From: Pseudomonas brassicacearum subsp. neoaurantiaca
GTDB lineage: Bacteria > Pseudomonadota > Gammaproteobacteria > Pseudomonadales > Pseudomonadaceae
Direction: 5' to 3'
DNA length: 64,000 nt
Assembly: GCF_013608025.1 (NCBI RefSeq)
Contig: NZ_VDLV01000064.1
Span: 1 to 64,000, forward strand
Shown one piece after another: positions 15,834-24,485 of this stretch. A program made the position numbers and the translations under genes. The stretch's first letter is position 1; each line of letters opens with the position of its first letter. The notes beneath the pieces are model-generated. The model had not been told where the DNA came from. It was given only the letters and a program-made list of their open reading frames with translations, and ran no database searches.

Positions 15834-17066
15834 TCAGCGGCGTTCGGCCAGCAACAGCAGATTGCGCGGTGTCAGAGGCGTCTCGCAGAAAGTACCAAGG
15901 CGGACGTCGTAGCCGTTCTGAGTGAGGAATAGCGCCCGATCCAAGACCAGCCAAAGCTCTAAGGGCCGTCGGAAAAGGCCTCGCACCAATTCCAGGTTAC
16001 GCACTTCGGCCAAACGCTGATGGCCTGCTGCTTCCAGGGCGGCCCAATCAGGCGTGCCGACTGTGGATAAGTCTTTCAGGGCCGCGAGATCGGTGCAGTA
16101 TTGGGCGAAGGATTTTTCCAGCCAGGCGCTGGGCAGGGAAGGAGTGGGAAGGTAGTCGTCGTGCCCTCTGACTTGCCGTTGCAGCAGGTCGAAGCCCAGG
16201 CGCCAGGCCATGGATTGGTCACGTTGTTTTCTTACACGAGCGCCAGCGGTTACGGTTTCGGTCAGCGGTAGGCTTAGATCATCGAGCGACAGGTGTAGGG
16301 CAGAACCTTTGGCGGGGTCGGACAGAGGCTGATATTCCGAGGTGCTGATGCGGTTGTAGCAGCATGGCGCTATGGCCAGTTGTGCACAGCCCGCACGGCT
16401 AGCCAGGTGCATCAAGCGTACATGCAGATCGCCGCAAGCATGCAGGGCTACAGGTGTGTGTTCGGATTGAAGCGCCTGGTCTGCGTCCGCCGCCAACACG
16501 TCTTGTTGCAGGTGTGTGGCGGGCAGATGATGGCGTTGGCTCAGCAACTGGCCGCTGGCGACCAAGGCAGGGTCGTATTCCAGGCAGGTCAGTTGCTGCC
16601 CATCATGCAGCAGCCTCCGACCGAGGTGGCCTTTGCCGGCGCACCAATCGAGCCAATGGGTCGGTTGGGTGGTGAAGCGCAGGCGGCTGGCGAAGGCTTC
16701 TATCTGCTGCCATTTGCGCCCGGGTACATCGACGTTGAGGCGATGGCTTGGTGCTTCCAATACACGGGCTGGCAATTCTGCGACAGCGCTCAGTGTGCGG
16801 GAGACGGTGGCCAATTTCGGAAACGGTGCTGGCACGTCTTCCATCAACCCCGGCTGATGATGGTCGTTTTCCGCCGCTTCCAGCGAGCGCTGGCGTAGCC
16901 ATCGGGCCAATTCCGGGTGGGATATTTCCCAGGGCAACTGCAGATGAGTGAACGGCCGTGGTTTCCACAGCGCTTGATGCGTTGTGAGAAAAACGTCCAG
17001 CGCCGTGAAGCGGGCGAGCAATGCTTCGCCCGTCAGCACGCTGCTGTCAGCGTCCTTGGCAGGCAT
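15834..17066 (-). CDS. SAM-dependent methyltransferase (Methyltransf_32/METTL25-like)
   Basis: A 410-residue protein. A Rossmann methyltransferase core sits in the middle: WLDWCAGKGHLGRRLL is motif I, LEYDPALVASGQ motif II, and VALHACGDLHVRLMHLA followed by LAIAPCCYN is the pattern seen in the METTL25/Methyltransf_32 group. The N-terminal 130 residues and C-terminal 120 residues are extra helical regions. The substrate is unknown. The gene overlaps the 3' end of the ABC permease gene by 20 bp and so is probably the last gene of the importer operon, an association I would attribute to shared transcription rather than function. Confidence 0.82.
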   Translation of the reverse strand: MPAKDADSSVLTGEALLARFTALDVFLTTHQALWKPRPFTHLQLPWEISHPELARWLRQRSLEAAENDHHQPGLMEDVPAPFPKLATVSRTLSAVAELPARVLEAPSHRLNVDVPGRKWQQIEAFASRLRFTTQPTHWLDWCAGKGHLGRRLLHDGQQLTCLEYDPALVASGQLLSQRHHLPATHLQQDVLAADADQALQSEHTPVALHACGDLHVRLMHLASRAGCAQLAIAPCCYNRISTSEYQPLSDPAKGSALHLSLDDLSLPLTETVTAGARVRKQRDQSMAWRLGFDLLQRQVRGHDDYLPTPSLPSAWLEKSFAQYCTDLAALKDLSTVGTPDWAALEAAGHQRLAEVRNLELVRGLFRRPLELWLVLDRALFLTQNGYDVRLGTFCETPLTPRNLLLLAERR

Positions 17067-17736
17067 CGACGCGTAACCAGCGCTCCAGCTGCTTGAAGCC
17101 TTGCACCAGCAGGAAGGACATCAGCAGGTAGAACATGCCGGCCGCGAAGAAGATTTCCACCGGCAGGTAGGTCCGGGCAATGATGGTGCGGGCCATGCCG
17201 GTGAGCTCCAGCAGGGTCACGGTGCTCGCCAGGGCGCTGGCCTTGAGCATCAGGATCACTTCGTTGCTGTAGGCCGGCAGGCCGATGCGCGCGGCGCGGG
17301 GCAGCATGATGTAGAACAGCGCCTTGGGTCGCGACATGCCGAGAGCCCGTGCGGCTTCGATCTCGCCGCGCGGGATGGCCTGGATGGCGCCGCGCAGGAT
17401 TTCGGCGATATAGGCGGCGGTGTGTAGGGTCATGGTGGCCGTGGTGCACCAGAACGGATCCCGCAGATATGGCCACAGCGCGCTGCTGCGCACGGCATCG
17501 AACTGTGCCAGCCCGTAATAGACCAGGAACAACTGGACCAACAGCGGCGTGCCACGGAAAAAGAAGATGTAGGCGTAGGGCAACGCCCGCACGTACCACA
17601 ACCGAGATGAACGAGCGATGCCCAATGGGATCGCCAGCAGCAAACCGGCGATCACGGCGATGGCCACCAGCTCCAGGGTCAACGTGGCGCCCTGGGCCAG
17701 TTTCGGCAGCCATTTGATGATGACTTCCCAGTTCAT
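17047..17736 (-). CDS. Polar/basic amino acid ABC transporter permease (HisM/ArtM type)
   Basis: The 229-residue inner-membrane permease begins MNWEVIIKWLPKLAQGATLTL and carries the amino-acid-permease EAA loop AARALGMSRPKALFYIMLPRAARIGLPAYSNE, which docks on the ATPase. FFFRGTPLLVQLFLVYYGL is characteristic of the His/Glu/Gln/Arg family. The start overlaps the stop of the preceding permease (ATGA). With the other three genes it forms an importer for a basic or polar amino acid; arginine, lysine, ornithine or histidine are the best guesses. Confidence 0.9.
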   Translation of the reverse strand: MNWEVIIKWLPKLAQGATLTLELVAIAVIAGLLLAIPLGIARSSRLWYVRALPYAYIFFFRGTPLLVQLFLVYYGLAQFDAVRSSALWPYLRDPFWCTTATMTLHTAAYIAEILRGAIQAIPRGEIEAARALGMSRPKALFYIMLPRAARIGLPAYSNEVILMLKASALASTVTLLELTGMARTIIARTYLPVEIFFAAGMFYLLMSFLLVQGFKQLERWLRVDACQGR

Positions 17737-18428
17737 TGGGTGCTCCTGGCAAAGCCGCGGGCGGCGCGTTGTTCCAGCAGGTGCATGCCGATCATGGCGA
17801 ACACCGTCAGGCCCAGGTACATAAGCGCGGCGACCATATAAAAGGTGAACGGTTGCTTGGAGATGGTCACGCCGATTTGCGCGTGACGCATGATTTCTTC
17901 CAGGCCGATCACCGAGACCAGTGCGGTGTCCTTCATGAGGATCATGAACAGGTTGCCCAGGCCGGGCAGGGCGATGCGCCACATCTGCGGCAGGATCAAC
18001 CGGGTAAAGATCCGCCATTTCGACAGGCCCAACGCGACACCGGCTTCACGATGGCCCTTGGGTATCGCCAGGATCGCACCGCGAAACACTTCCGTCGCGT
18101 AGGCGCCAAAGCACAGGCCAAGGGCGATGACGCCGGCGGCGAAGGCGTTGAGGGCGAGGTCGGGGTTGCCGAAATACTCACCCAGGGCACGCATCAAATT
18201 GACGGTGCCGAAATAGATCAACAGCACCCAGAGCAATTCCGGAATACCGCGAACCAGTGTCGAATAGGTGCCGCCAAGCCATTGCAGCGGCTTGTACGGG
18301 GAGGTCTTGGCCAGGGCGCCGAGCAGGCCGAGCACGAGCCCCAGGCAAAGGGCCGACAGGGCCAACTTGACCGTCATCAGCGCGCCGGCGGCAAGCGCCG
18401 GGCCGAATCCGTAGAGGTCGATCATCAT
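17733..18428 (-). CDS. Polar/basic amino acid ABC transporter permease (HisQ/ArtQ type)
   Basis: A 231-residue permease with TLVRGIPELLWVLLIYFG near the middle and the EAA loop EAGVALGLSKWRIFTRLILPQMWRIALPGLGN. Paired with the HisM-type permease downstream, it would form the heterodimeric membrane channel. It begins 78 bp after the stop of the binding-protein gene. Confidence 0.9.
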   Translation of the reverse strand: MMIDLYGFGPALAAGALMTVKLALSALCLGLVLGLLGALAKTSPYKPLQWLGGTYSTLVRGIPELLWVLLIYFGTVNLMRALGEYFGNPDLALNAFAAGVIALGLCFGAYATEVFRGAILAIPKGHREAGVALGLSKWRIFTRLILPQMWRIALPGLGNLFMILMKDTALVSVIGLEEIMRHAQIGVTISKQPFTFYMVAALMYLGLTVFAMIGMHLLEQRAARGFARSTQ

Positions 18429-18506
18429 GGGTATTTGTTCATATCGCGGCAGGCTTGGCTAAGGACCGGCGCCGCGCAGGAGCGGGCGCCGGCTGGCACG
18501 TCAGTA

Positions 18507-19262
18507 TCAATAGATGCTGAACGGGAAATACTTGTCGTTGATCTTTTTATAGGTGCCGTCGGCAACGATTTCCTTGAGCGCGGCGTTCAGCTTGTTACGC
18601 AGTTCGTTGTCACCCTTGCGCACGGCGATGGCGATCTTGTCGCCCTCCACCACCGGATCACCCTTGAACTCGTAGGCACGACCCGCATCGGTTTTCAGCC
18701 AGTCGTAGTTCACGTATTTGTCCGCCAGGATGGCGTCGAGGCGGCCGGAGGTCAGGTCCAGATAGGCATTTTCCTGGGTGTCATAGAGCTTGACGGTAAT
18801 ATCGCTGCCCAGTTCGTCTTCCAGCCAGGTGCCGGCGAGGGTCGAGCGCTGTGCGCCGATGATCTTGCCTTTGAGGGATTCTTTATCGGTTTTGAATTCG
18901 ACGTTTTTCGGCGCAATGAATTGCAGTTTGTTGGAGTAGTACGGGTCGGTGAAATCCACGGCTTGCTTGCGTTCATCGTTGACCGACAGCGAAGAAATCA
19001 GGAAATCGAACTTCTTGGCCATCAAGGCCGGAATGATGCCGTCCCAGTCGGACGTGACCACTTCGCACTCGACCTTCATCTTGGCGCACAGCGCGTCACC
19101 AATGTCTTTGTCGAAGCCCACGACTTGGCCGCTGGCGTCCTTGTTGTTGAACGGCGGGTAGGCCGCTTCGATGCCCATTTTCAGTTTGTCGGCCGCCATG
19201 GCGCTGGCCGAGAAGACCAGGCTGGCGGCAGCAGCCAATAAAAATTTCCTGTAGGTCTGCAT
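18507..19262 (-). CDS. Periplasmic basic-amino-acid-binding protein (HisJ/ArgT-like)
   Basis: The 251-residue precursor has a typical signal peptide (MQTYRKFLLAAAASLVFSAS, cleavage after AMA). The mature part carries the SBP_bac_3 signature GIEAAYPPFNNKDASGQVVGFDKDIGDALC, and a paired Cys (CAKMKVEC) also seen in HisJ/LAO proteins. GGAG lies 8 nt before the chosen ATG; the in-frame extension to 19418 runs into the ATPase gene. It supplies ligand to the HisQ/HisM permeases encoded next. Confidence 0.92.
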   Translation of the reverse strand: MQTYRKFLLAAAASLVFSASAMAADKLKMGIEAAYPPFNNKDASGQVVGFDKDIGDALCAKMKVECEVVTSDWDGIIPALMAKKFDFLISSLSVNDERKQAVDFTDPYYSNKLQFIAPKNVEFKTDKESLKGKIIGAQRSTLAGTWLEDELGSDITVKLYDTQENAYLDLTSGRLDAILADKYVNYDWLKTDAGRAYEFKGDPVVEGDKIAIAVRKGDNELRNKLNAALKEIVADGTYKKINDKYFPFSIY

Positions 19263-19275
19263 AGGTACTGCTCCG

Positions 19276-20049
19276 TTAGCGGTTGCTGGACATGAATTGT
19301 TTGCAGCGTGCCGAAAGCGGGTTCTCGAAGACCTGCTGTGGCGATCCTTGCTCCTCGACCAGGCCCTGGTGCAGGAACACGACTTCGCTGGAGACCTGAC
19401 GGGCGAAACCCATTTCATGGGTCACCAGCAACATCGTGCGACCCTCTTCGGCCAGGGCGCGGATCACACTAAGTACTTCCTGGACCATTTCCGGGTCAAG
19501 GGCGGAAGTCGGCTCGTCGAACAGAATCACTTTGGGCTGCATCGCCAGTGTGCGGGCGATGGCGGCACGTTGCTGCTGGCCGCCGGACAGTTCGGCCGGG
19601 TAGGCATGGCGCTTGTCGGCGATGCCGACCTTGGCCAGCAATGCCTCGGCGACTTCGATGGCTTCGGCCTTGCTCTGGCCGAGCACCCGGCGTGGGGCTT
19701 CGATGATGTTGTCGAGCACGCTCATGTGCGGCCAGAGATTAAAGTTTTGAAATACAAAACCAATCTCGCTGCGCATGCGATTGATCTGCTTGCCGTCGGC
19801 GGCCATCAGTTCACCGTTTTTCGCAGCCTTGAGCTTGAGCTCTTCACCTGCCACGAGAATCTGGCCCTGGTTGGGATTTTCCAACAGGTTGATGCAACGC
19901 AGGAACGTGGATTTGCCGGAGCCGGAGGAACCCAGGATCGAGATCACGTCGCCGTCGCGGGCGGTCAGCGAGACGCCTTTGAGCACCTCCAACTGTCCGT
20001 AGCGTTTATGCAGGTTGCGGATTTCAAGCGCGGGCGTGGCCTGGGCCAT
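19276..20049 (-). CDS. Amino acid ABC transporter ATP-binding protein (HisP type)
   Basis: The 257-residue ATPase has Walker A GSSGSGKST (residues about 40-48), Q-loop FVFQNFNLWPHMSVLDN, ABC signature LSGGQQQR, Walker B VILFDEPTSALDPE and the switch histidine in LLVTHEMGFA. The insertion between Walker A and the Q-loop (EELKLKAAKNGELMAADGKQ) is the extended loop typical of HisP. It is the first gene of the operon ATPase-binding protein-permease-permease-methyltransferase. Confidence 0.94.
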   Translation of the reverse strand: MAQATPALEIRNLHKRYGQLEVLKGVSLTARDGDVISILGSSGSGKSTFLRCINLLENPNQGQILVAGEELKLKAAKNGELMAADGKQINRMRSEIGFVFQNFNLWPHMSVLDNIIEAPRRVLGQSKAEAIEVAEALLAKVGIADKRHAYPAELSGGQQQRAAIARTLAMQPKVILFDEPTSALDPEMVQEVLSVIRALAEEGRTMLLVTHEMGFARQVSSEVVFLHQGLVEEQGSPQQVFENPLSARCKQFMSSNR

Positions 20050-20348
20050 GTGCGGTCCTCATGATATGTGCTCCCTGGCTGTTGGCAGCCTTCCTGGCGA
20101 GGCGGCCAAGCTAGCATGCGTCCGAATGACAGCCAACAGCGCTTCGGGCGGTAAGCCGATGATGTGTGGCAGGTTGTCGCATCGACACAGCAGACTGTCG
20201 CGCCGTCAACAACCGAACGGCTGTTTGAACCATGCACACCGGCGAAATGCCCGGGGAGTCGCGTAAAAAAAGGCGCGATGGTGCCAGCTTTGGGCGGGGG
20301 TGGGAAGGGTTAACCGGATGAGCGTCGCCGCAATGAAAAGTCTGTTGA
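20050..20348. other. Intergenic region before the ABC importer operon
   Basis: No gene seen. It includes GGCTG-TTGG-CAGCC (20077-20090) about 30 bp before the ATPase start and, near 20130, a second CAGCCAAC-type sequence that could pair with it. The importer promoter should lie here, since all neighbours on this side are also leftward genes. Confidence 0.4.
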
Positions 20349-20849
20349 TTATTCAGGAGCGTCCTTAAGATCCCACAGTATCTTTAGAACCTCTTTGAAG
20401 CTGGCTTGTGCAGTTTCGAAATCCGCCTGTACTTCAGGGCTGAGAAGCCACTGCTCCGCTGCTTCCTGATCGATATCGTCAGCCCACGTTCGGTAAGCGA
20501 TCAGGGTGTCCTCGGTCAGAAGCTGGACTGCCATGGCTTCGTTTTCAGCATTTTCATTATCTAGCAGCTCGGGCTGTTCATTCGTCATGGCAAAGAGCAA
20601 GCCCATCATCCTGACCATCATATCGACGCGCCCGGTCTCTTCTTCGGCGTCTCGCATCTCATAAAAAAGCGACAAAAAGTCCCTGGGGAGTGCTTCGAAC
20701 TCATCCTGCAAGGCGTCCGGAAAATACGGATCGTCGTAGTTGGGGAGATCGAAGGTGGCGGAAGCAGGCTTTGTACGACTGACCCGTAGTTGCTTGGCTT
20801 TTGCTTTGGCACGCTTGGCGCGCTTCTGTTGCTTGTTTGCGGAGGCCAT
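20349..20849 (-). CDS. Uncharacterised KQQKR-family protein, copy 1
   Basis: A 166-residue acidic protein with a strongly basic N-terminal tail (MASANKQQKRAKRAKAKAKQ), then a helical acidic body. Two other genes in the window (21764-22210 and 26462-26869) encode the same tail and share the body pattern: an 'LF..M..AE' helix, 'LLD..NAENEAMA', 'YR.WADDID.EAA..WL..PE...DF..A'. No known domain was recognised. The basic tail resembles those of ribosome- or nucleic-acid-associated proteins, but that is only a resemblance. A GGAGG-like site (AACAAATA excluded) was not clear; the ATG chosen is the first of the shared N-terminus. Confidence 0.75.
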   Translation of the reverse strand: MASANKQQKRAKRAKAKAKQLRVSRTKPASATFDLPNYDDPYFPDALQDEFEALPRDFLSLFYEMRDAEEETGRVDMMVRMMGLLFAMTNEQPELLDNENAENEAMAVQLLTEDTLIAYRTWADDIDQEAAEQWLLSPEVQADFETAQASFKEVLKILWDLKDAPE

Positions 20850-20923
20850 GGGCGTGGTTCCGTTATTTGTCAGGGAAAGTTAGATGTTTGGTATCGAGCA
20901 TGACACTCGATCAGCAGGCAGAT

Positions 20924-21142
20924 TCATGCTCCTTTGGCAGGCTGCTTACGTCCCGCCATAAAATCTGCTGTCGCGCTGTCGCCATCGAACCAGCTGTCCC
21001 ACGTTTCGCCGGCCGGAGTGATAATTCGCGCTCTGCCTATGACGGTTACATCGACGCGTTTAACGTCGCCGGGCATCGCCACTGCTTTGGGTAGCTGGAC
21101 CGCTTGGCCGCGGTGGCTCATAAAAAGCGTGGTTCGTACCAT
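20924..21142 (-). CDS. VapB-type antitoxin without adjacent VapC
   Basis: A 72-residue AbrB/SpoVT-fold antitoxin. The swapped-hairpin DNA-binding N-terminus is typical (MVRTTLFMSHRGQAVQLPKAVAMP), followed by the VapB tail AGETWDSWFDG and SATADFMAGRKQ that normally plugs the VapC active site. In VapBC operons the PIN-domain toxin follows directly; here the next gene, 75 bp downstream, is the KQQKR-family copy 1, and no PIN domain is encoded nearby. It is therefore an orphan antitoxin or the remnant of a pair. Confidence 0.82.
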   Translation of the reverse strand: MVRTTLFMSHRGQAVQLPKAVAMPGDVKRVDVTVIGRARIITPAGETWDSWFDGDSATADFMAGRKQPAKGA

Positions 21143-21305
21143 TTGCGATTTCTCCGCTAAATGCAGTTAAAAGAATAGGTTGATGAAGGGATATACCGGG
21201 TGCGATCCGTCCTAATCGCTAGTCCCAATCGATCTAAACGTTAGCGCATGACTGTGCTCCAAGAAGGACTCATGTGAGTTGTTTCCAGGACCTGGAGTTC
21301 TCCCC

Positions 21306-21755
21306 ATGAAGCTCACTCATTATTTAGTATTGCCATTCATCGCCATCAGCATGCTGCTGTTTCCCCTCGCGCTAGACGCCACCAACCTCACGCCCATCGA
21401 CAACACAGGCGTCCAGGTCCAGCCCATGCAGCAGAACGGTATCACCTACCTGTCCGGCGGTATCGGCGAGGATGAAGCCCGAGCCATCGGGCAGGCCCAG
21501 GGCTACAACTTGCACATGACCTTTGCGATCGGCCCGGAGAACAAGTACGTCCCGGATGTGGACGTGACTGTGCAGAACGCATCGGGACAGACATTGCTGA
21601 CGCTTAGCGATGCAGGCCCGTTGGTGTATGTACAGTTGCCACCGGGCAAGTACACGGTGGCGGCGACGCGTAACGGCGAGGAGCGTCGCGACACCGCTGA
21701 AGTAGGCAGCGGGGCCGCGCGCAAGCTGGTGTTCCATTGGAACAGCAGCGAGTAG
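21306..21755 (+). CDS. Secreted carboxypeptidase-regulatory-like domain protein
   Basis: A 149-residue protein with a signal peptide (MKLTHYLVLPFIAISMLLFP, cleavage near ALDA) and one beta-sandwich domain in which DVTVQNASGQTLLTLSDAGP, YVQLPPGKYTVAATRNG and KLVFHW match the transthyretin-like carboxypeptidase regulatory pattern. It is most likely periplasmic. The ATG at 21306 is preferred over one nine codons earlier, since it starts the signal peptide. It is the only rightward gene in its neighbourhood and converges with KQQKR copy 2, 8 bp away. Confidence 0.7.
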   Translation: MKLTHYLVLPFIAISMLLFPLALDATNLTPIDNTGVQVQPMQQNGITYLSGGIGEDEARAIGQAQGYNLHMTFAIGPENKYVPDVDVTVQNASGQTLLTLSDAGPLVYVQLPPGKYTVAATRNGEERRDTAEVGSGAARKLVFHWNSSE

Positions 21756-21763
21756 CCGAGGGC

Positions 21764-22210
21764 TTACTCGCTGGCGGATGTTTCCATCGATTGGCGATAA
21801 CGGTCCAGCGCCTCGCTGAAGTCCTTGATGAACTCCGGCGTGCTGAGCCAGCGCTGTGCCGCCTCGCGGTCCATGTCGTCGGCCCACATGCGGTAGTCGA
21901 CGAGCATGTCGGCGGCCAGGTTGGTGGCGGCCATGCTTTCGTTTTCGGCGTTCTTCAGGTCCAGCAGGCCCGGGCGCTCGATGATCATTTCGCTGACGTT
22001 TGCCAGCAACGTGTCGAGCATTTCGCTACGGCTGACGGCCTCGGCTTCGCGCAGCTTGGCAAACAGCTCCAGCACGTAGACTGGGGGCTGTGCGGTGGCG
22101 TGAGCCGGATCGCCATACATGGGAATGGATTTACGCCCGGTCATGCGGATCTGCTTGGCTTTGTCTTTGGCACGCTTGGCGCGTTTCTGCTGTTTGTTCA
22201 GTGAGGCCAT
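21764..22210 (-). CDS. Uncharacterised KQQKR-family protein, copy 2, behind bphP
   Basis: A 148-residue member of the same family as 20349-20849: tail MASLNKQQKRAKRAKDKAKQ, then VLELFAKLREAEAVSR, LLDLKNAENESMAA, DYRMWADDMDREAAQRWLSTPEFIKDF. It starts only 40 bp after the bphP stop on the same strand, so it is probably co-transcribed with bphO and bphP. No known domain; function unknown. Confidence 0.75.
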   Translation of the reverse strand: MASLNKQQKRAKRAKDKAKQIRMTGRKSIPMYGDPAHATAQPPVYVLELFAKLREAEAVSRSEMLDTLLANVSEMIIERPGLLDLKNAENESMAATNLAADMLVDYRMWADDMDREAAQRWLSTPEFIKDFSEALDRYRQSMETSASE

Positions 22211-22250
22211 TGGGCTTCGGTTTCCAATTCGTTAAGGGACGGTGCCCGGC

Positions 22251-24485
22251 TCAATCGATTTTCGGCACGGTGAAGCGGAACTCGCTGCCCTTGCCTGGCT
22301 GGCTTTCGGCGTGCAGTTTACCGCCATGCGCCTGGACAATCCCCTTGGAAATATACAGCCCCAGCCCGGTGCCGTTCGGGTTGCCTTCCTTGGTCGTCCA
22401 GTAGCGATCGAAAACATGAGGCAACTGCTCTGGTGCGATGCCTTCACCGGTGTCACGAACGCTGAAGACGATTTCATCGCCCACTGACATTGCGCTGACG
22501 CCGACGCGACCTTGCTGCGGCGTGAACTTGATCGCATTGCCGATGAGGTTGGACAGTACCTGGAACAGGCGCTCCGGGTCGGCGTTGATCTTCAGGTTGG
22601 GCTCGGCCTGGAAAGAGATGTCGATCGCCTTGGCGGAGGCCAGCGGCGAGAGCAATGAACACGCGTCCTCGAATATTTGGCTGACGTCCATGGGCTTGGG
22701 ATGGATGGTGTAGCGCCCGGCATCGATGCGCGAGGTGTCGAGCAAGTCTTCCAGCAGCGCGTTCATGCGGCTGGTGGCCTGTTGCATGGTGTCGATGGCC
22801 GAGGCAATTCGCTTTGAGCTGTGGGAGCCGTCGGAGCTGAAGGCCTTTTGCATCATGCCGCAGAGCATGGAAATGACCGTCATCGGGCTGCGCAGGTCAT
22901 GGGAGACGACAGCCACCAGGTCATCGCGCGCTTGCACCGCCTGGCGTTCCTTGCGCACTTGTCGGGCCAGGTCGTTCTCCAGGGCCGAGCGGCGCAGGTC
23001 ATTGGCGGCGAACAGGTCTCCGTGGCTCCATTTGGCGCTGATGCCGTCCATCTCGATTTTCCAGATTTCGAATGACGTGCGCGGCCGCAGGCGCATACCG
23101 GCCTCGCTGGTTTCCAGGTCCAGGGGTTTTTGTGGGTCGCCGCTCCAATTGATGGTCTGCTTCACTTCGGGGCGGAACCAAAGCACGCCGTTTTCCACGG
23201 GCTTGGGCAAATGAATCGCCAGTACGCCACTCGCCACATCCTGATAGGCCTTGGCCGGTGCGAAAACGCTGCCCAGGTTGTGGTGGGAGTAGACCGGCTG
23301 GCCTGTTTCCGTGATCCACTTGTGCAGCTCGCGGATCTGCTCCGGTTCCGGGCATTGGCCGTGGCGATGCAGCTTGTTGTCCTCGAGAATCGCTACGCCA
23401 TTGGCGCCGGTGAGGTCCATCAGGCGTTGCGGCTCGCGGCACAAACCGTCGAAAACGTTTTCGCTGGACTCGGCCATGACGGTGGCAAGCGCCTGTAGGT
23501 CCTTAAGCTTGGCGTCCCGTTGGCGGGTCAGCTCAAGGGTTTCCATGGCGCTGATCTGCAGCGACAGGATCTGCCCGATGGTCTGGCAGGCCATGCGCAT
23601 TTCGTGGGGCACAAGCAGCGGCTGGCGATTGCCGCAGCTGATCAGTCCCCACAAACGATCACCTTTCATCAGCGAGATGCTCATGGACGAGAGCACGCCC
23701 ATGTTCTTCATGTATTGACGATGGATTGGCGAGACGCTGCGCAAGGTGGAAAAGCTCAGGTCCAGTGGCGCCTCGGTATCGGGACGCAGCTCGGGCACCA
23801 GCGGTACCGGCGTGTATTCGGCGTTGGGGATGATGCGCAGCCAGTTGGTGCGGTACAGCTCGCGGGCCTGTTCCGGAATGTCCGACGCAGGGAAAAACAA
23901 GCCCTTGTAGAGCTCCATTGACGGCGCGCTGGCCTCGGCGATGACCTGCCCATGACCTTCCTCCTCGAAGCGATAGATCAGCACGCGGTCGTAGCCGGTC
24001 ATGGCCTGGATTTCGCGCACGCTGATTTCGTAGAGAGCCTGAAGGTTTTTTGCGCTTTGCAGGCGCTGCAGCATGCGGCCCAGGTTGGCCTCGCCGCTGA
24101 CGCCCTCGGGACGGTAATCGCTCAGGTGTTGTTCTAACTCGATGATCAGGGCGCCCTGATGGCGGTGCACCAAGGCATCAAAACGCTGCTGGTTTGCGAC
24201 GATGGCCACTGGCGCGCTGTCGTTTTCCGGGGCGGAGCGACAGGCAACGAGGATTGCCTCTGCCTGTTCCAGGCCCAGCAATACATCCAATGTCTGGCCC
24301 AACAGCCTGTGGGGATCCTGGCCCATCAACTGCAATACGTTGGCGCTGACCTGGCGGATCGTGAAATCGGGCTCGGACAGCATCAACAACACGCCATGAG
24401 GCTGGATGGCCCCGGGGAAGCGGATCGGTTCGTCTGCGCAATTGGCCAGCAGTTCTTCGAAGACTTCCTTGTTTTCCGGGGTCAT
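22251..24485 (-). CDS. bphP: Bacteriophytochrome histidine kinase
   Basis: A 744-residue red/far-red photoreceptor. Order: PAS with the biliverdin-attachment Cys C16 in ANCADEPIRFPGAIQPHG, GAF with the PASDIPEQARELY motif (D202-I203-P204), PHY, then a histidine kinase with H529 in VVSHDLRSPMTVI, N646 in LSNLIGNAIKFTP, G1 VRDTGEGI and G2 GTGLGLYIS. Chromophore is biliverdin IXa, made by the heme oxygenase BphO encoded just upstream; the two genes overlap as ATGA, which fixes this start. No response regulator gene is adjacent, so the phosphotransfer partner is unknown. Confidence 0.95.
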   Translation of the reverse strand: MTPENKEVFEELLANCADEPIRFPGAIQPHGVLLMLSEPDFTIRQVSANVLQLMGQDPHRLLGQTLDVLLGLEQAEAILVACRSAPENDSAPVAIVANQQRFDALVHRHQGALIIELEQHLSDYRPEGVSGEANLGRMLQRLQSAKNLQALYEISVREIQAMTGYDRVLIYRFEEEGHGQVIAEASAPSMELYKGLFFPASDIPEQARELYRTNWLRIIPNAEYTPVPLVPELRPDTEAPLDLSFSTLRSVSPIHRQYMKNMGVLSSMSISLMKGDRLWGLISCGNRQPLLVPHEMRMACQTIGQILSLQISAMETLELTRQRDAKLKDLQALATVMAESSENVFDGLCREPQRLMDLTGANGVAILEDNKLHRHGQCPEPEQIRELHKWITETGQPVYSHHNLGSVFAPAKAYQDVASGVLAIHLPKPVENGVLWFRPEVKQTINWSGDPQKPLDLETSEAGMRLRPRTSFEIWKIEMDGISAKWSHGDLFAANDLRRSALENDLARQVRKERQAVQARDDLVAVVSHDLRSPMTVISMLCGMMQKAFSSDGSHSSKRIASAIDTMQQATSRMNALLEDLLDTSRIDAGRYTIHPKPMDVSQIFEDACSLLSPLASAKAIDISFQAEPNLKINADPERLFQVLSNLIGNAIKFTPQQGRVGVSAMSVGDEIVFSVRDTGEGIAPEQLPHVFDRYWTTKEGNPNGTGLGLYISKGIVQAHGGKLHAESQPGKGSEFRFTVPKID

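Noticed and set aside
15813..16070. Two perfect DnaA-box sequences in inverted orientation (15813-15821 and 16062-16070)
   Set aside because: One lies inside the methyltransferase gene, there is no AT-rich unwinding element or dnaA/gid neighbour, and isolated boxes are common.
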